Program-made: the position numbers and the translations under genes | The notes under the pieces: model-generated | Database searches by the model: none | What the model was told of the DNA's origin: nothing | Seen by the model: only the letters and a program-made list of their open reading frames with translations | Assembly: GCA_024710355.1 (NCBI GenBank) | Contig: JANJUX010000018.1 | Location: 43,784-107,783 of the forward strand | Direction of reading: 5' to 3' | Source: Candidatus Rifleibacteriota bacterium | GTDB lineage: Bacteria > Muiribacteriota > Ozemobacteria > Ozemobacterales > Ozemobacteraceae | Length of the DNA: 64,000 nt | In this document: one piece after another, positions 52,618-61,960 of the stretch | Layout of the letters: each line of letters begins with the position of its first letter | How positions within the stretch are numbered: position 1 is the stretch's first letter

Positions 52618-53850
52618 ATGAAACCGCTTCATAAAATGATTTGGTTGTTTCTTGTTATAACACTGACGACAGGCGTGCCGGCCGCGGCCAATACGCCATT
52701 TGCCGAAGGTCCGGTGAATATCGGTTCTTCTGCCAATGCTGATGCAGATAAAACAGCAAAAGCAGCGGTTGATAAGAACGAAAAGACGGTTACCGGAACG
52801 GTTACCAATGCAGCCTCACTTAACCTCCGCACTTCACCCTGGGGTGACGTTATCGGAACAGTTAAAAATGGCGACAAAGTTACTATAACCGGTACGGTCG
52901 GCGACTGGTACAAGGTTTCGGTAAACGGTAAAACAGCCTATGTTCACTCTGCCTACGTTCTAAAACCGGGCGAGAAGGCAAAGACTTTTCCGAGTGCTGG
53001 TTACGTCAATTGTACCGCTTTGAACGTCAGGCGTGTCCCGCACGGTGACATTCTCACACAGATTAAAAACGGCCAGCGCGTCGAAATTCTCGGTGTTGCC
53101 GGCGATTGGTACAAAATCAGGTGGGGCAATAACGAAGCTTTTGTTGCTAAACGATATATCGACGAGAAAAAGCCGGCGGCACCTCCTGCAAATCCCTATA
53201 ATTTTACCGGTTATGTCACTGCCAGCGCTCTCAATGTGCGCCATTCCCCCTGGGGCAAGATTGAGACAACCATCCCTAACGGTATCGCTGTGAAGGTGAC
53301 CGGTAAAGAAGGTGACTGGTACAAAATTGATTACAACGGCAAAACCCGTTATGTGCATGCAAGCTACATCTCCAAGACCAGAGGCGGCACTTCCGGTGGT
53401 GGCAACAATTCAGCTCCGCCTGTCAGCGCCTCAGGCAACTTGCAGAAACGTATCGTGACCCAGGCCAGAGCCCTCGTTGGCAGCACCGCCTTCAGAACCT
53501 CCGATGTGGCAGGTGGCCGTCTCGCCTGCGCCAAAGTCGTGACTACCGCCCTCAAGAATGCCGGCGCCCTTAGTCAGATACATCTTAACTGTCGCGCTGC
53601 TGTTTCAGATCTAAAATCAAAGGGCTGGAAAGAAGTTTCTGTGCCGCCATTTGCCGAAGGCGACGTAATTCTCTGGAAAACCTATGATTACACCGGCGAC
53701 GGCATCAAAGACCCCGATACCCATATTGGCATCATTCTCAAAGAAGGTAACAGTTACAAGGCTATGAACAACTCTTCGTCACTGCGCACCCCGCGTATTA
53801 CCGATCCTTACGCGATCGGCCCGATTACCAGAGTTCTCAGAAAGGTTTGA
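52618..53850 (+). CDS. Secreted protein with three SH3b domains and an NlpC/P60-like domain
   Basis: This 410-residue protein has a signal peptide at about 1-24. Three tandem SH3b domains follow (about 60-118, 122-182, 196-252), each with an LNVR-like core and GDWYKI or GDWYKV. The C-terminal domain (about 270-410) has LACAKVVTTALKNAG with a candidate Cys nucleophile and PDTHIGIIL with His, like peptidoglycan amidases/endopeptidases. It is likely a wall-remodelling enzyme bound to peptidoglycan by SH3b. It starts 133 bases upstream of the divergent CNB-ParA gene and precedes two secreted propeller-like proteins. Confidence 0.85.
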   Translation: MKPLHKMIWLFLVITLTTGVPAAANTPFAEGPVNIGSSANADADKTAKAAVDKNEKTVTGTVTNAASLNLRTSPWGDVIGTVKNGDKVTITGTVGDWYKVSVNGKTAYVHSAYVLKPGEKAKTFPSAGYVNCTALNVRRVPHGDILTQIKNGQRVEILGVAGDWYKIRWGNNEAFVAKRYIDEKKPAAPPANPYNFTGYVTASALNVRHSPWGKIETTIPNGIAVKVTGKEGDWYKIDYNGKTRYVHASYISKTRGGTSGGGNNSAPPVSASGNLQKRIVTQARALVGSTAFRTSDVAGGRLACAKVVTTALKNAGALSQIHLNCRAAVSDLKSKGWKEVSVPPFAEGDVILWKTYDYTGDGIKDPDTHIGIILKEGNSYKAMNNSSSLRTPRITDPYAIGPITRVLRKV

Positions 53851-53854
53851 CAGA

Positions 53855-54823
53855 ATGAAACGCCGGATTTCCGCAGCACTAGCTGTCTGTCTGTTTGCCC
53901 TCTCAGTTGCGGCCAACGCCCAGTCCTGGAAGATTCCCTACGGCAGCGAAAAAGGTAAAGTCGCCGTTTACAATAGCAAAACCGACCCGAAATTCGCTGA
54001 AGATGCACCCTATGGCCCAATGGCGTTCAGAGTTTACAACGAAAATCTCTGGGTTCTTGACTCAATCGGCGGCCGTATTTACGGCTTCGATCAGAAAAAT
54101 GAACTCAAAACTGATGTGACCGTATCTGGTCTCGAAGGTTTCAAGCTCCTGGAAGACTTTGCCCTGGTCGCAGGTGCTTCCGGGCGCCCGGAATCTGCCT
54201 GGGTTGCCGATGCTGCCAGCTGTGATATCCGCAAAATTTCTCTCGTTGACGGCAAAGAACTGCTGCGCATTGGTGGCCGCGGTTCTGAGCCCGGCAAGTT
54301 TCTGCAGATCAACCAGCTTGAAGTCGATGCCGGTGGCCGCCTCTATGTCGGAGACTATGGCCGCACCGTAATTTCTGTTTTTACCGCCTACGGCGAGCTG
54401 GTTCGCGAAATCCCGTGGCAGCGCACCGGCTTTGCCGTCGACAGGAAAGGGCAGTTGCATCTGCTTGTCTGGCGCGAAAAGGGCGGTTATTTCCATCGGG
54501 TCTATTCGGCCCGTGGTCAGCTGCTCAAGAGCCTGCATGTCGGTCTTGCCGACCTGCAGAATGCCAGGGTCTGGGGCGTTACTGCCAATGACAGTCTGCT
54601 GGTGTCATTCGTTCCTGCCGGAGGTTTCAAGGGCTCTCTGCAGCTTTTCGAAATCACCGAAGCGGCCCGGATCGATCGCCGGCTTTCTTTTGTGCCGCCC
54701 GCTTCGATGAACCGTTTTGTCGCCGATGCCGGTCAGAAGGTTTTTATCGCCGAAGCAGATTTTGCCACCGCCCCCGATGGCGATTTTGCCGTGAAAAACA
54801 TGGAATGGGAAGTGAAAAAATGA
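53855..54823 (+). CDS. Secreted NHL/beta-propeller-like protein
   Basis: This 322-residue protein has a signal peptide at about 1-22 (AVCLFALSVAANAQ). The rest shows repeated short strand pairs: LWVLDSIGGRIYGFD, SAWVADAASCDIRKIS and LYVGDYGRTVISVF, typical of NHL-like propeller blades. Propellers of this kind bind partners or ligands. It starts 4 bases after the SH3b-peptidase gene, and its stop overlaps the next gene by 4 bases, so the three form an operon of envelope proteins. Confidence 0.72.
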   Translation: MKRRISAALAVCLFALSVAANAQSWKIPYGSEKGKVAVYNSKTDPKFAEDAPYGPMAFRVYNENLWVLDSIGGRIYGFDQKNELKTDVTVSGLEGFKLLEDFALVAGASGRPESAWVADAASCDIRKISLVDGKELLRIGGRGSEPGKFLQINQLEVDAGGRLYVGDYGRTVISVFTAYGELVREIPWQRTGFAVDRKGQLHLLVWREKGGYFHRVYSARGQLLKSLHVGLADLQNARVWGVTANDSLLVSFVPAGGFKGSLQLFEITEAARIDRRLSFVPPASMNRFVADAGQKVFIAEADFATAPDGDFAVKNMEWEVKK

Positions 54824-55647
54824 TCAGGTCATTCAGATCGTTTATTGTTGTCGCAGCTATGGTTTTTTCAGCAGGCCTGCTTCTGGCCCAGGATATAACC
54901 AGAGAACCTCTCTTCAGGGTCGCTGACGAGTTATTGCCCGGCATTCTTGGTATGCGCAGTGCCGAGGGCAAGGTTTTTGTTGCCAACAGCTCGGGCAGAT
55001 TCGTCAGATTCGATCTCGAAACCGGCGAGTCTTTCAGCAGCAGGACCAGTGGCGAAAAAATCGTCGATTTCGACATCGTTCTTGGTCAGATGATTTTTCT
55101 TGATGAAAACGGCAGGCTCGGCGGTCATATTCTGCCCGGCTGGCCAGCAAAATCCTGGGATGCCTGCCGTATCGAAGCCTGTGATGAGGGTGTGTTGCTG
55201 GCTGGCGGTGACAAGGCCTTTTTTCTTGGCAAAAACGCCACTCAGGCTGTTGAAATCGATCAGGTCGACTTTGCCATGCCGATTCCGAACGGTTTTTTCT
55301 GGAGCATGCAGATACGTCCCGAAGGCAACTGGGGGGCTGATCTCTATGACTGCCTTGGCAACCTGATGAGCAAAATCTACAACTTTTCGCCCGAATTCGT
55401 GCCGGCCGGCATCGAACTTGGCCCGCCAGGCTCAGAAGGCGAGCTGCTTGTATCTTCTGTAGAAGAAGGCGCCCGCAAGCTTGCTTTCATCGGAAATAAC
55501 GGCCGCATGTTCTGGAAAATCGACGGCCCCGAGAAGATCAGCCCGCGCGATGTCGCCTTTGACAATCAGGGTAACCTCCTCGTGCTCGAAATGAAGGGGC
55601 GCGAACTTTGGCTCAACCGCTGGAAAATGGTTCAGCCCGAAGGTTGA
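54820..55647 (+). CDS. Second secreted propeller-like protein
   Basis: About 275 residues; the ATG at 54820 overlaps the previous stop (ATGA). A signal peptide spans about 1-24 (FIVVAAMVFSAGLLLAQ). The mature protein shows repeating strand units such as KVFVANSSGRFVRFDLE and NLLVLEMKGRELWLNRW, which suggest a beta-propeller related to its neighbour. The role is unknown; the coupling with the SH3b-peptidase suggests action at the cell wall. A terminator follows. Confidence 0.68.
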   Translation: MIRSFRSFIVVAAMVFSAGLLLAQDITREPLFRVADELLPGILGMRSAEGKVFVANSSGRFVRFDLETGESFSSRTSGEKIVDFDIVLGQMIFLDENGRLGGHILPGWPAKSWDACRIEACDEGVLLAGGDKAFFLGKNATQAVEIDQVDFAMPIPNGFFWSMQIRPEGNWGADLYDCLGNLMSKIYNFSPEFVPAGIELGPPGSEGELLVSSVEEGARKLAFIGNNGRMFWKIDGPEKISPRDVAFDNQGNLLVLEMKGRELWLNRWKMVQPEG

Positions 55648-55675
55648 CCCCTCATTAACAAATAGTCTTAACAGG

Positions 55676-55709
55676 CGCGGCCCCGTGTTTGCGGGGCCGC
55701 GTTGTTTTT
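55676..55709 (+). terminator. Terminator of the SH3b-propeller operon
   Basis: A 10-bp perfect GC stem (CGCGGCCCCG / CGGGGCCGCG) with a 6-base loop, then TTGTTTTT on the plus strand. It lies 28 bases after the second propeller gene stop. Confidence 0.9.
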
Positions 55710-55722
55710 GTCGTTTCGCTTT

Positions 55723-56883
55723 TCAGCGGCGTGGGTAGATGAAAAATTCTTTGCGTGCACGCCTGAAGTCGTCGACGCCTGCATTGGCAGACTGCAGAAT
55801 CGCGTCTGGTTTTTTGCCCGCGAGCAGTCCCTTTCTGATAAGGCTGGTACCGGCAAGGTAGTCGATGAAAGGTTCGCTCAGATTCGGACGCCCGGCAAAG
55901 GCAACCTGGCCCGGATGTGTCTGCATAAGTGCATACAGTGCCGCAACTCCGATGTAAACAGCGTTGTCGATATTGCGAGTGCTGCTTTCAAGGTTGATGC
56001 CGTGGCAGTGCTCGCCGGCGCACTTGCCGAATTCTGGCACAAAATCGGTTGCCCTGACACTTATATTTGCAGGCAGCAGAGGCTTCAGGCATTCAGCCCA
56101 GGCTCTGCCATTGGCCCATGGCGCCCCAAGATTGCGGAAAGGGGCATCGGTGCCACGACCTTCGGCAAGCTCTGTGCCTTCGAACAGGCAGGTGCCAGGA
56201 TAAAATGCGGCAGTTACCGTGTCGGGCATGCTCGGAGACGGCTTGAACCACGGAAATCCAAGATCGTTGAAGTCTGTCGGACATACATAATTCTGGCACT
56301 CAAAGACTTTTACCTCGATTCCGAGACCTTTTTCAGCTTTCCACCAGCGGGCCAGCTCGCCGGGGGTCAGGCCATAGCGCAGCGCAACTGGCAGATGCCC
56401 GACAAAAGAAGTCAGATGCGGTTCGAGCATCGGGCCTTCGACAATCACGCCGCCAAGCACATCGGGCCGGTCGAGAACTGCAACGGGCACACCTGCTTCA
56501 TCAGCGGCTTCCATGATGTTTCTCAATGTCGAAATATAGGTGTAGAACCTGACTCCGACATCCTGAATGTCATAGATGATCAGGTCTAGATCTTCAAGCA
56601 GCTTGACATCGGGTTTTTTGTTAGGTCCATAGAGGCTGACGATTTCGACTTTCAACTCTTCATGTTTTGAGTCGGCAACATGCTCTCCATCGGGCGCATC
56701 TGAATTGAAGCCATGCTCAGGAGTGAAGATTCTCTTGAGACTGAAGCGCTTATCTTCTCCGAGACGTCTGACAAGATGAACACCATGCCGGTCACGGCCG
56801 GTAAAATTGGTTACTGCAGCAACTTTGAGAATACCTTTGAACGAGCTGTTAAAAAACGTTTCTATTCCGGGTGCGAAGTTCAT
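55723..56883 (-). CDS. namZ: NamZ-family exo-beta-N-acetylmuramidase
   Basis: About 386 residues from the ATG at 56883, which overlaps the folC stop by 4 bases. No signal peptide is evident at this start. The family motifs are complete: FTPEHGFNSDAPDG, YDIQDVGVRFYTYIS, PVAVLDRPDVLGG, YGLTPGELA and FEGTELAEGRGTDAPF. It removes MurNAc from wall fragments (family GH171 by my recollection). A diverged secreted paralog lies at 4857-6089. This copy looks cytoplasmic and linked to folC only by operon position. Confidence 0.9.
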   Translation of the reverse strand: MNFAPGIETFFNSSFKGILKVAAVTNFTGRDRHGVHLVRRLGEDKRFSLKRIFTPEHGFNSDAPDGEHVADSKHEELKVEIVSLYGPNKKPDVKLLEDLDLIIYDIQDVGVRFYTYISTLRNIMEAADEAGVPVAVLDRPDVLGGVIVEGPMLEPHLTSFVGHLPVALRYGLTPGELARWWKAEKGLGIEVKVFECQNYVCPTDFNDLGFPWFKPSPSMPDTVTAAFYPGTCLFEGTELAEGRGTDAPFRNLGAPWANGRAWAECLKPLLPANISVRATDFVPEFGKCAGEHCHGINLESSTRNIDNAVYIGVAALYALMQTHPGQVAFAGRPNLSEPFIDYLAGTSLIRKGLLAGKKPDAILQSANAGVDDFRRARKEFFIYPRR

Positions 56884-58154
56884 TTTGCATTTGCTTCCTT
56901 GAGAGCTTCTGAAATCAAGTAGAGAGAACCGGTTACCAGAACGCAGCCGGCGTTCTGACGGCAATTGGCGAGAGCTTCCTGAAGATTGTCGTGCCATTGC
57001 CATTTCTCTGCGAGTGGTGTTGCGTCGAATTGCTCTCTGGTCATGGTGCGGCTGCACTGCGGCGGAACAAAGCAGAGATACTGGCCAAACTGTGCCAGCT
57101 GTTCGGCCATATCGACAAATGGCTTGTCTTTGAGTGCTCCAAAAATTATGTTGAGGGGAGCGGGTGGCGGAAAATCTCTAAGATAGCTGACAAGTGAAGC
57201 CAGGCCTTCGGCATTGTGTGCTCCGTCGAGCAGTAATGGTGGATTGCCTTTTATCCACTGCAGTCGTCCCGGCCACCTGGCCCCGGCAATTCCCTTGCTT
57301 ATCGCTTCGTCTGGTATGTCGAAGCCGTGTTTGCGCAGCTGCTTGACCAGTTCGAGTGCGATTGCCAGATTGTCGAGCTGGTGCTCGCCTGGCAGTGCCA
57401 TGAAAACAGGCTCTTCACTTTCTGGCAGTCTGATGAGATGACCTTCGGCATTGCTTTCAACCAGCTCAAAATTTCCTGCCGGGCGGGCAATGATCAGCTG
57501 GCTGTTGCTTTTTTTGCATGCAGCTTCAAATTCTGCAAGTATCTCCGGGGCTTTTTCGGCAGTGATCAGTGGTCGGTTTTTTCGCAGAATTCCGAGTTTT
57601 TCCCGGGCAATTGCAAGCTTTCCGGTGCCGAGGTATTCCTGGTGGTCGGTGCCGATGTTGGTGATCACCGAAATTTCCGGGCTGCAGGCATTGGTGGAGT
57701 CGAAGCGGCCGCCAAGACCGACCTCTACAAGTGCCAGGTCGATTTCTGACTCGTTGAAGCCCCAGAAAGCCAGAGCGGTTACCGCTTCAAAAAAGCTCGC
57801 CGGGCCAATAGAGGCCTCTTTTTCCATGATTTTGTAGACTTCCTGGATTGTCTCGGTGCCTTTAATCCAGAGTTTGTCAGGCATCGGGCGCCCCTGTATT
57901 TTTATACGCTCGCGAATATCCACCAGATGGGGCGAAGTAAAACTGCCCGTAAGATAATCCTGGCATTGCAGCATGATCGATTCGGTAATGGCGGTTACCG
58001 AACCTTTGCCGTTGGTGCCGCCGATCAGAACGCAGGCACAGTTGTTCTGCGGGCTGTCGAGTTCTTCGAGTAAAAAGCTGATACGGTCGAGACCGTATGG
58101 GCCGGTTCTGACTCCCCGGTCAAGTATCCATCTGGTTGCTTCGTGAATTTTCAT
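56880..58154 (-). CDS. folC: Folylpolyglutamate/dihydrofolate synthase
   Basis: This 424-residue Mur-ligase-like enzyme adds glutamate to folates. VLIGGTNGKGSVTAI is the ATP P-loop, TGSFTSPHLVDIRERI the folate-binding loop, EVGLGGRFDSTN the metal region, NIGTDHQEYLG another family block, and LLLDGAHNAEGL starts the C-terminal domain. It is full-length. It lies divergently from the PBP1A gene and is coupled to namZ. Confidence 0.96.
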   Translation of the reverse strand: MKIHEATRWILDRGVRTGPYGLDRISFLLEELDSPQNNCACVLIGGTNGKGSVTAITESIMLQCQDYLTGSFTSPHLVDIRERIKIQGRPMPDKLWIKGTETIQEVYKIMEKEASIGPASFFEAVTALAFWGFNESEIDLALVEVGLGGRFDSTNACSPEISVITNIGTDHQEYLGTGKLAIAREKLGILRKNRPLITAEKAPEILAEFEAACKKSNSQLIIARPAGNFELVESNAEGHLIRLPESEEPVFMALPGEHQLDNLAIALELVKQLRKHGFDIPDEAISKGIAGARWPGRLQWIKGNPPLLLDGAHNAEGLASLVSYLRDFPPPAPLNIIFGALKDKPFVDMAEQLAQFGQYLCFVPPQCSRTMTREQFDATPLAEKWQWHDNLQEALANCRQNAGCVLVTGSLYLISEALKEANAK

Positions 58155-58261
58155 GGTCTGCTTTCCGTCTGTTGCAGTGAATTAGGGCCGTAAACGTCGC
58201 CAATATAGCAGAACCCTGCCAACAAAAAAAGACAATTTGTATTGTTTTCTCACCTGTTGCC

Positions 58262-58289
58262 TTGAAAATGCCGATTGTTTTATTGTACT
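58262..58289 (+). promoter_or_regulatory. Possible promoter of the PBP1A gene
   Basis: TTGAAA (58262-58267) and TGTACT (58284-58289) are 16 bases apart and 24 bases before the chosen ATG at 58313. Both boxes match the sigma-70 consensus only partly. An ATG within this region (58262 frame) would be an alternative start, but it lacks an SD. Confidence 0.4.
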
Positions 58290-58312
58290 CTGTCGCAACA
58301 GGATGGTGCCTT

Positions 58313-60796
58313 ATGCTTTTTTTTAACGGGGAAGACCCCGAAGAAATTGAAGATCCCAACGAAGAAGACGAAGATAATGAGTCTGAGACGATAACTCAGA
58401 AGATCATCGGCTGGCTCTGGTTTTTTTTCAAACTTGGCTTTGTTCTCAGTATCATTGCCGTAATTGTGGTGACCGGCGCTGTTATCGGTATCGTTAAAGG
58501 GTTTTCCGAAAAAATTCCGATTATCGCCGATAATTCCTACCGGCCAAACCTGACAACTCAGGTTTATGATGCCAAGGGTAAGTTACTGGCCAAGCTGCAT
58601 GCCGAAGAAAACCGCACCCGAATTCTTGCCGCCCAGGAAATCCCTGACAATATGCGGCATGCCGTCGTTGCCATCGAAGACGAACGTTTTTACGAACATT
58701 ATGGCATCGACATGGTTGGTATTGCCCGTGCCATGGCCAAGAATATCCAGGCCGGCCGTGTGGTTCAGGGCGCCTCCACGCTGACGCAGCAGCTGGTAAA
58801 AAATGCGTTTCTGACCAGTGAAAAGACCTTCAAACGTAAGGCTATCGAAGCGATGATGGCCTTTCAGATTGAACGCAAATATTCCAAAGAAGAGATTCTC
58901 ACTCTTTATCTGAATGAAATCTATTTTGGCCACGGTGCTTACGGCCTTGCCGCCGCCGCCGAAATCTATTTTAATAAAGATCCCAAAGACCTCACCATTG
59001 CCGAATGCGCAATGTTAGCCGGGATTCCCAAGAGTCCGGTCGCTTTTTCTCCTTTCAAAAACCCGAAAAATAACGAAGGAAGAAAGGCTCTGGTTCTGGC
59101 AAAAATGGTCGAACTCGGCTTCATTTCGCCCGCTCAGTATGAGGAGGCAAAAGTTGAAAAGCCGGTTCTTGTCCCGCTTAAAGCCCAGGAAATCAAGGCG
59201 CCGTATTTTGTCACCTACGTCAGAGACCAGCTTCTCGAAAAATATGGTGCAAATCTGGTCTATTGCGGCGGCTTAAAGGTGCATACGACTCTCGATCTTG
59301 AATTTCAGGAATACGCCGATCAGGCTATGGCCTCAGCTCCTATTTTCAAAGAATTTCCCATTAACAAATACCCCGGCCTGAACGGTTCGCTCGTTTGTCT
59401 AGATCCTAAAAACGGTTATATAAAGGCTCTGTATGGCGGCCGAAGTTTTGAGCAGTCTCAATTCAACCGCGTTACCCAGGCATATCGCCAGCCGGGTTCT
59501 TCTTTCAAGCCGTTTGTTTATGCCAGCGCGCTCGAAGAAGGCAGTCTGCCAAATGATCCGGTTGTCGACGAATATATTTCCTACACCAACCCCTGGACCC
59601 GCAAGGTCTGGTCGCCAAAAAACTATGACCTGAAATATCACGGAACAGTGACGCTGATGAAAGCTCTCTGCAAGAGCTTCAACGTTCCGGCGGTCAAGCT
59701 TATTGATAAACTGACGCCAGCCAAGGTTATCAGATTCGCCAAAAGGCTTGGAGTCTCGGCACCCATGGAACCAAACCTCTCACTGGCGCTGGGCTCAGGC
59801 CAGTTTACCCCGCTCGAAATGGCTTCGGCTTACGGCGTTTTTGTTAACTCCGGTATTTACTGCCGGCCGATCTCGATCGTAAAGGTCGTTGACCGCGACG
59901 GAAACATTCTCGAAGAAAATCTGCCAAAAGCGAAAGAAGTCATGAAGGCAGTCAATGCTGCAATGATCTGCGACATGCTGCGCATCGCGGTTGAACGTGG
60001 CACCGGCGCCCGCGCCAGAATTTCCGGCAAAGTCGTTGCCGGTAAAACCGGTACCACCAACGATTACGTCGATGCCTGGTTCAATGGCTTTACTCCTGAC
60101 CTGGTTACCATCGTTCAGTTCGGATTCGACATGCCGAAAACCCTCGGCAAAGGTAAGGCCGGCGGTGCTGTATGTGGCCCGGTCTGGAAAGACTTCATGG
60201 AAAAAGTACTCAAGGCTTATCCGAACAACGATTTCCCCGTGCCGGAAGGAGCTGTTCGCTGCCGCGTCTGCATGGCAACCGGCAAGCTTGCTTCTAAGGG
60301 CTGCCCCGGAAATGAAGTTGTATCACAGGTTTTTCCGATCGAGTCGCAGCCGCTGGTTGAGTGCCGTCATGGTGGCGGTCTGCTTGGCCCGGTAGTTGCA
60401 GCCTCTAATGGCTATGAAGCCGAAGACAGCGATGTGCCATCTGCCGCTGAAGACAGCGCTTTCATGCCTGATCCTGATTTCTTCCGGGGCAATTATCAGA
60501 ACCCGGCGCAACCGGTCAAGCCACCTGCAGTCAGCGGCACCTGGTCATCACGCGAAAATCCTGATACCGCAGTTCTGCAGAGTGCTCCGCAGCAGAAGCC
60601 CCCGACTTCATACATTCCCGACGAGGCGTTTCTCGATGATGATCTCGCCAATGCGCCGGCTGTCGATGAAGACGACCTTGCCGATGCGCCGGCCGTTGAA
60701 GAAACTCCTGCTCCTGCCCGTGCTCCAATTCGTGAGCCTGGTGTCGTCATAACCCCTCCCGCCGGTGGCGTGGAATTTCGTGACGATTATAACTGA
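58313..60796 (+). CDS. mrcA: Class A penicillin-binding protein (PBP1A type)
   Basis: About 827 residues, with AGGA upstream of the ATG. An acidic cytoplasmic head (residues 5-30) precedes a transmembrane helix at about 38-62. The transglycosylase domain has EDERFYEHYGID and GASTLTQQLVKNAFL. The transpeptidase has GSSFKPF (active Ser), SFN and KTGT. The C-terminal tail has two Cys pairs (RCRVCMATGKLASKGCPG) and an acidic, proline-rich repeat-like end that is longer than usual. It polymerises and cross-links peptidoglycan in the inner membrane. Confidence 0.96.
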   Translation: MLFFNGEDPEEIEDPNEEDEDNESETITQKIIGWLWFFFKLGFVLSIIAVIVVTGAVIGIVKGFSEKIPIIADNSYRPNLTTQVYDAKGKLLAKLHAEENRTRILAAQEIPDNMRHAVVAIEDERFYEHYGIDMVGIARAMAKNIQAGRVVQGASTLTQQLVKNAFLTSEKTFKRKAIEAMMAFQIERKYSKEEILTLYLNEIYFGHGAYGLAAAAEIYFNKDPKDLTIAECAMLAGIPKSPVAFSPFKNPKNNEGRKALVLAKMVELGFISPAQYEEAKVEKPVLVPLKAQEIKAPYFVTYVRDQLLEKYGANLVYCGGLKVHTTLDLEFQEYADQAMASAPIFKEFPINKYPGLNGSLVCLDPKNGYIKALYGGRSFEQSQFNRVTQAYRQPGSSFKPFVYASALEEGSLPNDPVVDEYISYTNPWTRKVWSPKNYDLKYHGTVTLMKALCKSFNVPAVKLIDKLTPAKVIRFAKRLGVSAPMEPNLSLALGSGQFTPLEMASAYGVFVNSGIYCRPISIVKVVDRDGNILEENLPKAKEVMKAVNAAMICDMLRIAVERGTGARARISGKVVAGKTGTTNDYVDAWFNGFTPDLVTIVQFGFDMPKTLGKGKAGGAVCGPVWKDFMEKVLKAYPNNDFPVPEGAVRCRVCMATGKLASKGCPGNEVVSQVFPIESQPLVECRHGGGLLGPVVAASNGYEAEDSDVPSAAEDSAFMPDPDFFRGNYQNPAQPVKPPAVSGTWSSRENPDTAVLQSAPQQKPPTSYIPDEAFLDDDLANAPAVDEDDLADAPAVEETPAPARAPIREPGVVITPPAGGVEFRDDYN

Positions 60797-60818
60797 AGAG
60801 GGGCTGACTGATTAAAAC

Positions 60819-60852
60819 GAGGGCTGTTTCACCGGAGTGTGAAACAGCCCTC
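60819..60852 (+). terminator. Hairpin terminator after the PBP1A gene
   Basis: A 14-bp perfect stem (GAGGGCTGTTTCAC and its complement) with a 6-base loop lies 22 bases after the stop. The following T run is weak (ATCTTTACC), but the stem is strong. The 120 bases after it to the next gene show nothing further. Confidence 0.75.
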
Positions 60853-60975
60853 GATCTTTACCGCAGCTTTTAGAAAAAGCCTGACTTTCAGATATTTAAT
60901 TAATGAGCCTTATCGTTAAAGCCTCGTTATCTCCCCTTAGACAAGCGCAGGTCTGACGCATCGACAGCGCCCGGT

Positions 60976-61824
60976 TCAGGATTTTTTCTGACCGGCCCTG
61001 ATTTCGGCGTTGGCAACTATAGTTCTGGCGGCGTTGCAGAGCTGGGCAATTTCGATCGGTTCGGTCATGCCGAAATCTTCCGAACTCTGCGCCAGGTCGA
61101 TGCCAAGGCTTTTCAGGGCAGTCGCCGGTACACACATGAAGTGAAATCTTGGAATGTCGTTGTAGGAGCTTTCCTGGGGAAAATCACGGTAGTTGAATTC
61201 GAGAAAATCTGATAGAAAGTGAAACAGCAACATGGCACTGCTGCCACGTGTAACTTCTTTGCCGCGCGAAAAATTATGCAGGGCTCTGGTATAGTCGCTG
61301 CTCGAATCGGCCGGAAAACGACCCTGATTGAGTTTCTGAGCCAGAGGCTTGAGATGTCTTATGAGAAGATCGACAACCTGATGCAGGTCGGCGGCATTGG
61401 CGTATTCACCCTGCCTGCGGTTGCGACAGAGAGATTGCAGGTCTTTTTCGAACCTGACTGCAAAGTCTTCATGAAAGCTGAACTGCTGGGCCTGAAAGTA
61501 GCTGGGCAGGAGTCGGCCGTTTTCGTGACTGCCCTGCATGCCCATCGAGCCGAAAGCAAAAAAGCTCAGCAGGCCGCCAAAGGCCAGACCGGTCGCGAAT
61601 TTACGCATTTTTAAGCGCTGTATGAAAGAAACCTGACGGTTGACGAAGGTCTGCGCTCTAATCACGACCGTCATGCCACGACCACAGCCGCCACAGAATC
61701 TGGCACCAGGGATGTTAAGATGGCCGCAGTCAGAACATTTATTTCTCAGAGAATAACCGCAGTTGCCACAGTTCCCGGCTGCATTCAGTTTGCCGGTCTC
61801 ACATTTCGGGCAGTAAGAAAACAT
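60976..61824 (-). CDS. Zinc-ribbon membrane protein of unknown function
   Basis: About 282 residues; the ATG at 61824 has GAGG six bases upstream. A much longer frame reads through the hfq gene region and is not supported. Residues 1-60 contain two zinc ribbons (YCPKCETGK, NCGNCGYSL, KCSDCGHLN, FCGGCG). A hydrophobic helix at about 85-105 (FATGLAFGGLLSFFAFG) follows, and the C-terminal half is helical (for example SSAMLLFHFLSDFLEFNY). No family is recognised. It lies downstream of hfq beyond a terminator. Confidence 0.75.
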   Translation of the reverse strand: MFSYCPKCETGKLNAAGNCGNCGYSLRNKCSDCGHLNIPGARFCGGCGRGMTVVIRAQTFVNRQVSFIQRLKMRKFATGLAFGGLLSFFAFGSMGMQGSHENGRLLPSYFQAQQFSFHEDFAVRFEKDLQSLCRNRRQGEYANAADLHQVVDLLIRHLKPLAQKLNQGRFPADSSSDYTRALHNFSRGKEVTRGSSAMLLFHFLSDFLEFNYRDFPQESSYNDIPRFHFMCVPATALKSLGIDLAQSSEDFGMTEPIEIAQLCNAARTIVANAEIRAGQKKS

Positions 61825-61923
61825 ATTGGCCTCAAAATAAAATGATTTCATTCTTTTATCGGCACTCGGCACGTTCTGACCGAAGCGGTAAACTACCAGC
61901 AGCGAAAAAAAGCTGAAAATAAT

Positions 61924-61945
61924 AACCCCGCCTGGCGGCGGGGTT
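61924..61945 (-). terminator. Terminator of hfq
   Basis: A 9-bp stem (AACCCCGCC / GGCGGGGTT) with a 4-base loop lies 15 bases beyond the hfq stop on the minus strand, followed by ATTATTTTC. Confidence 0.72.
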
Positions 61946-61960
61946 AAAAATTCGTTGTGA

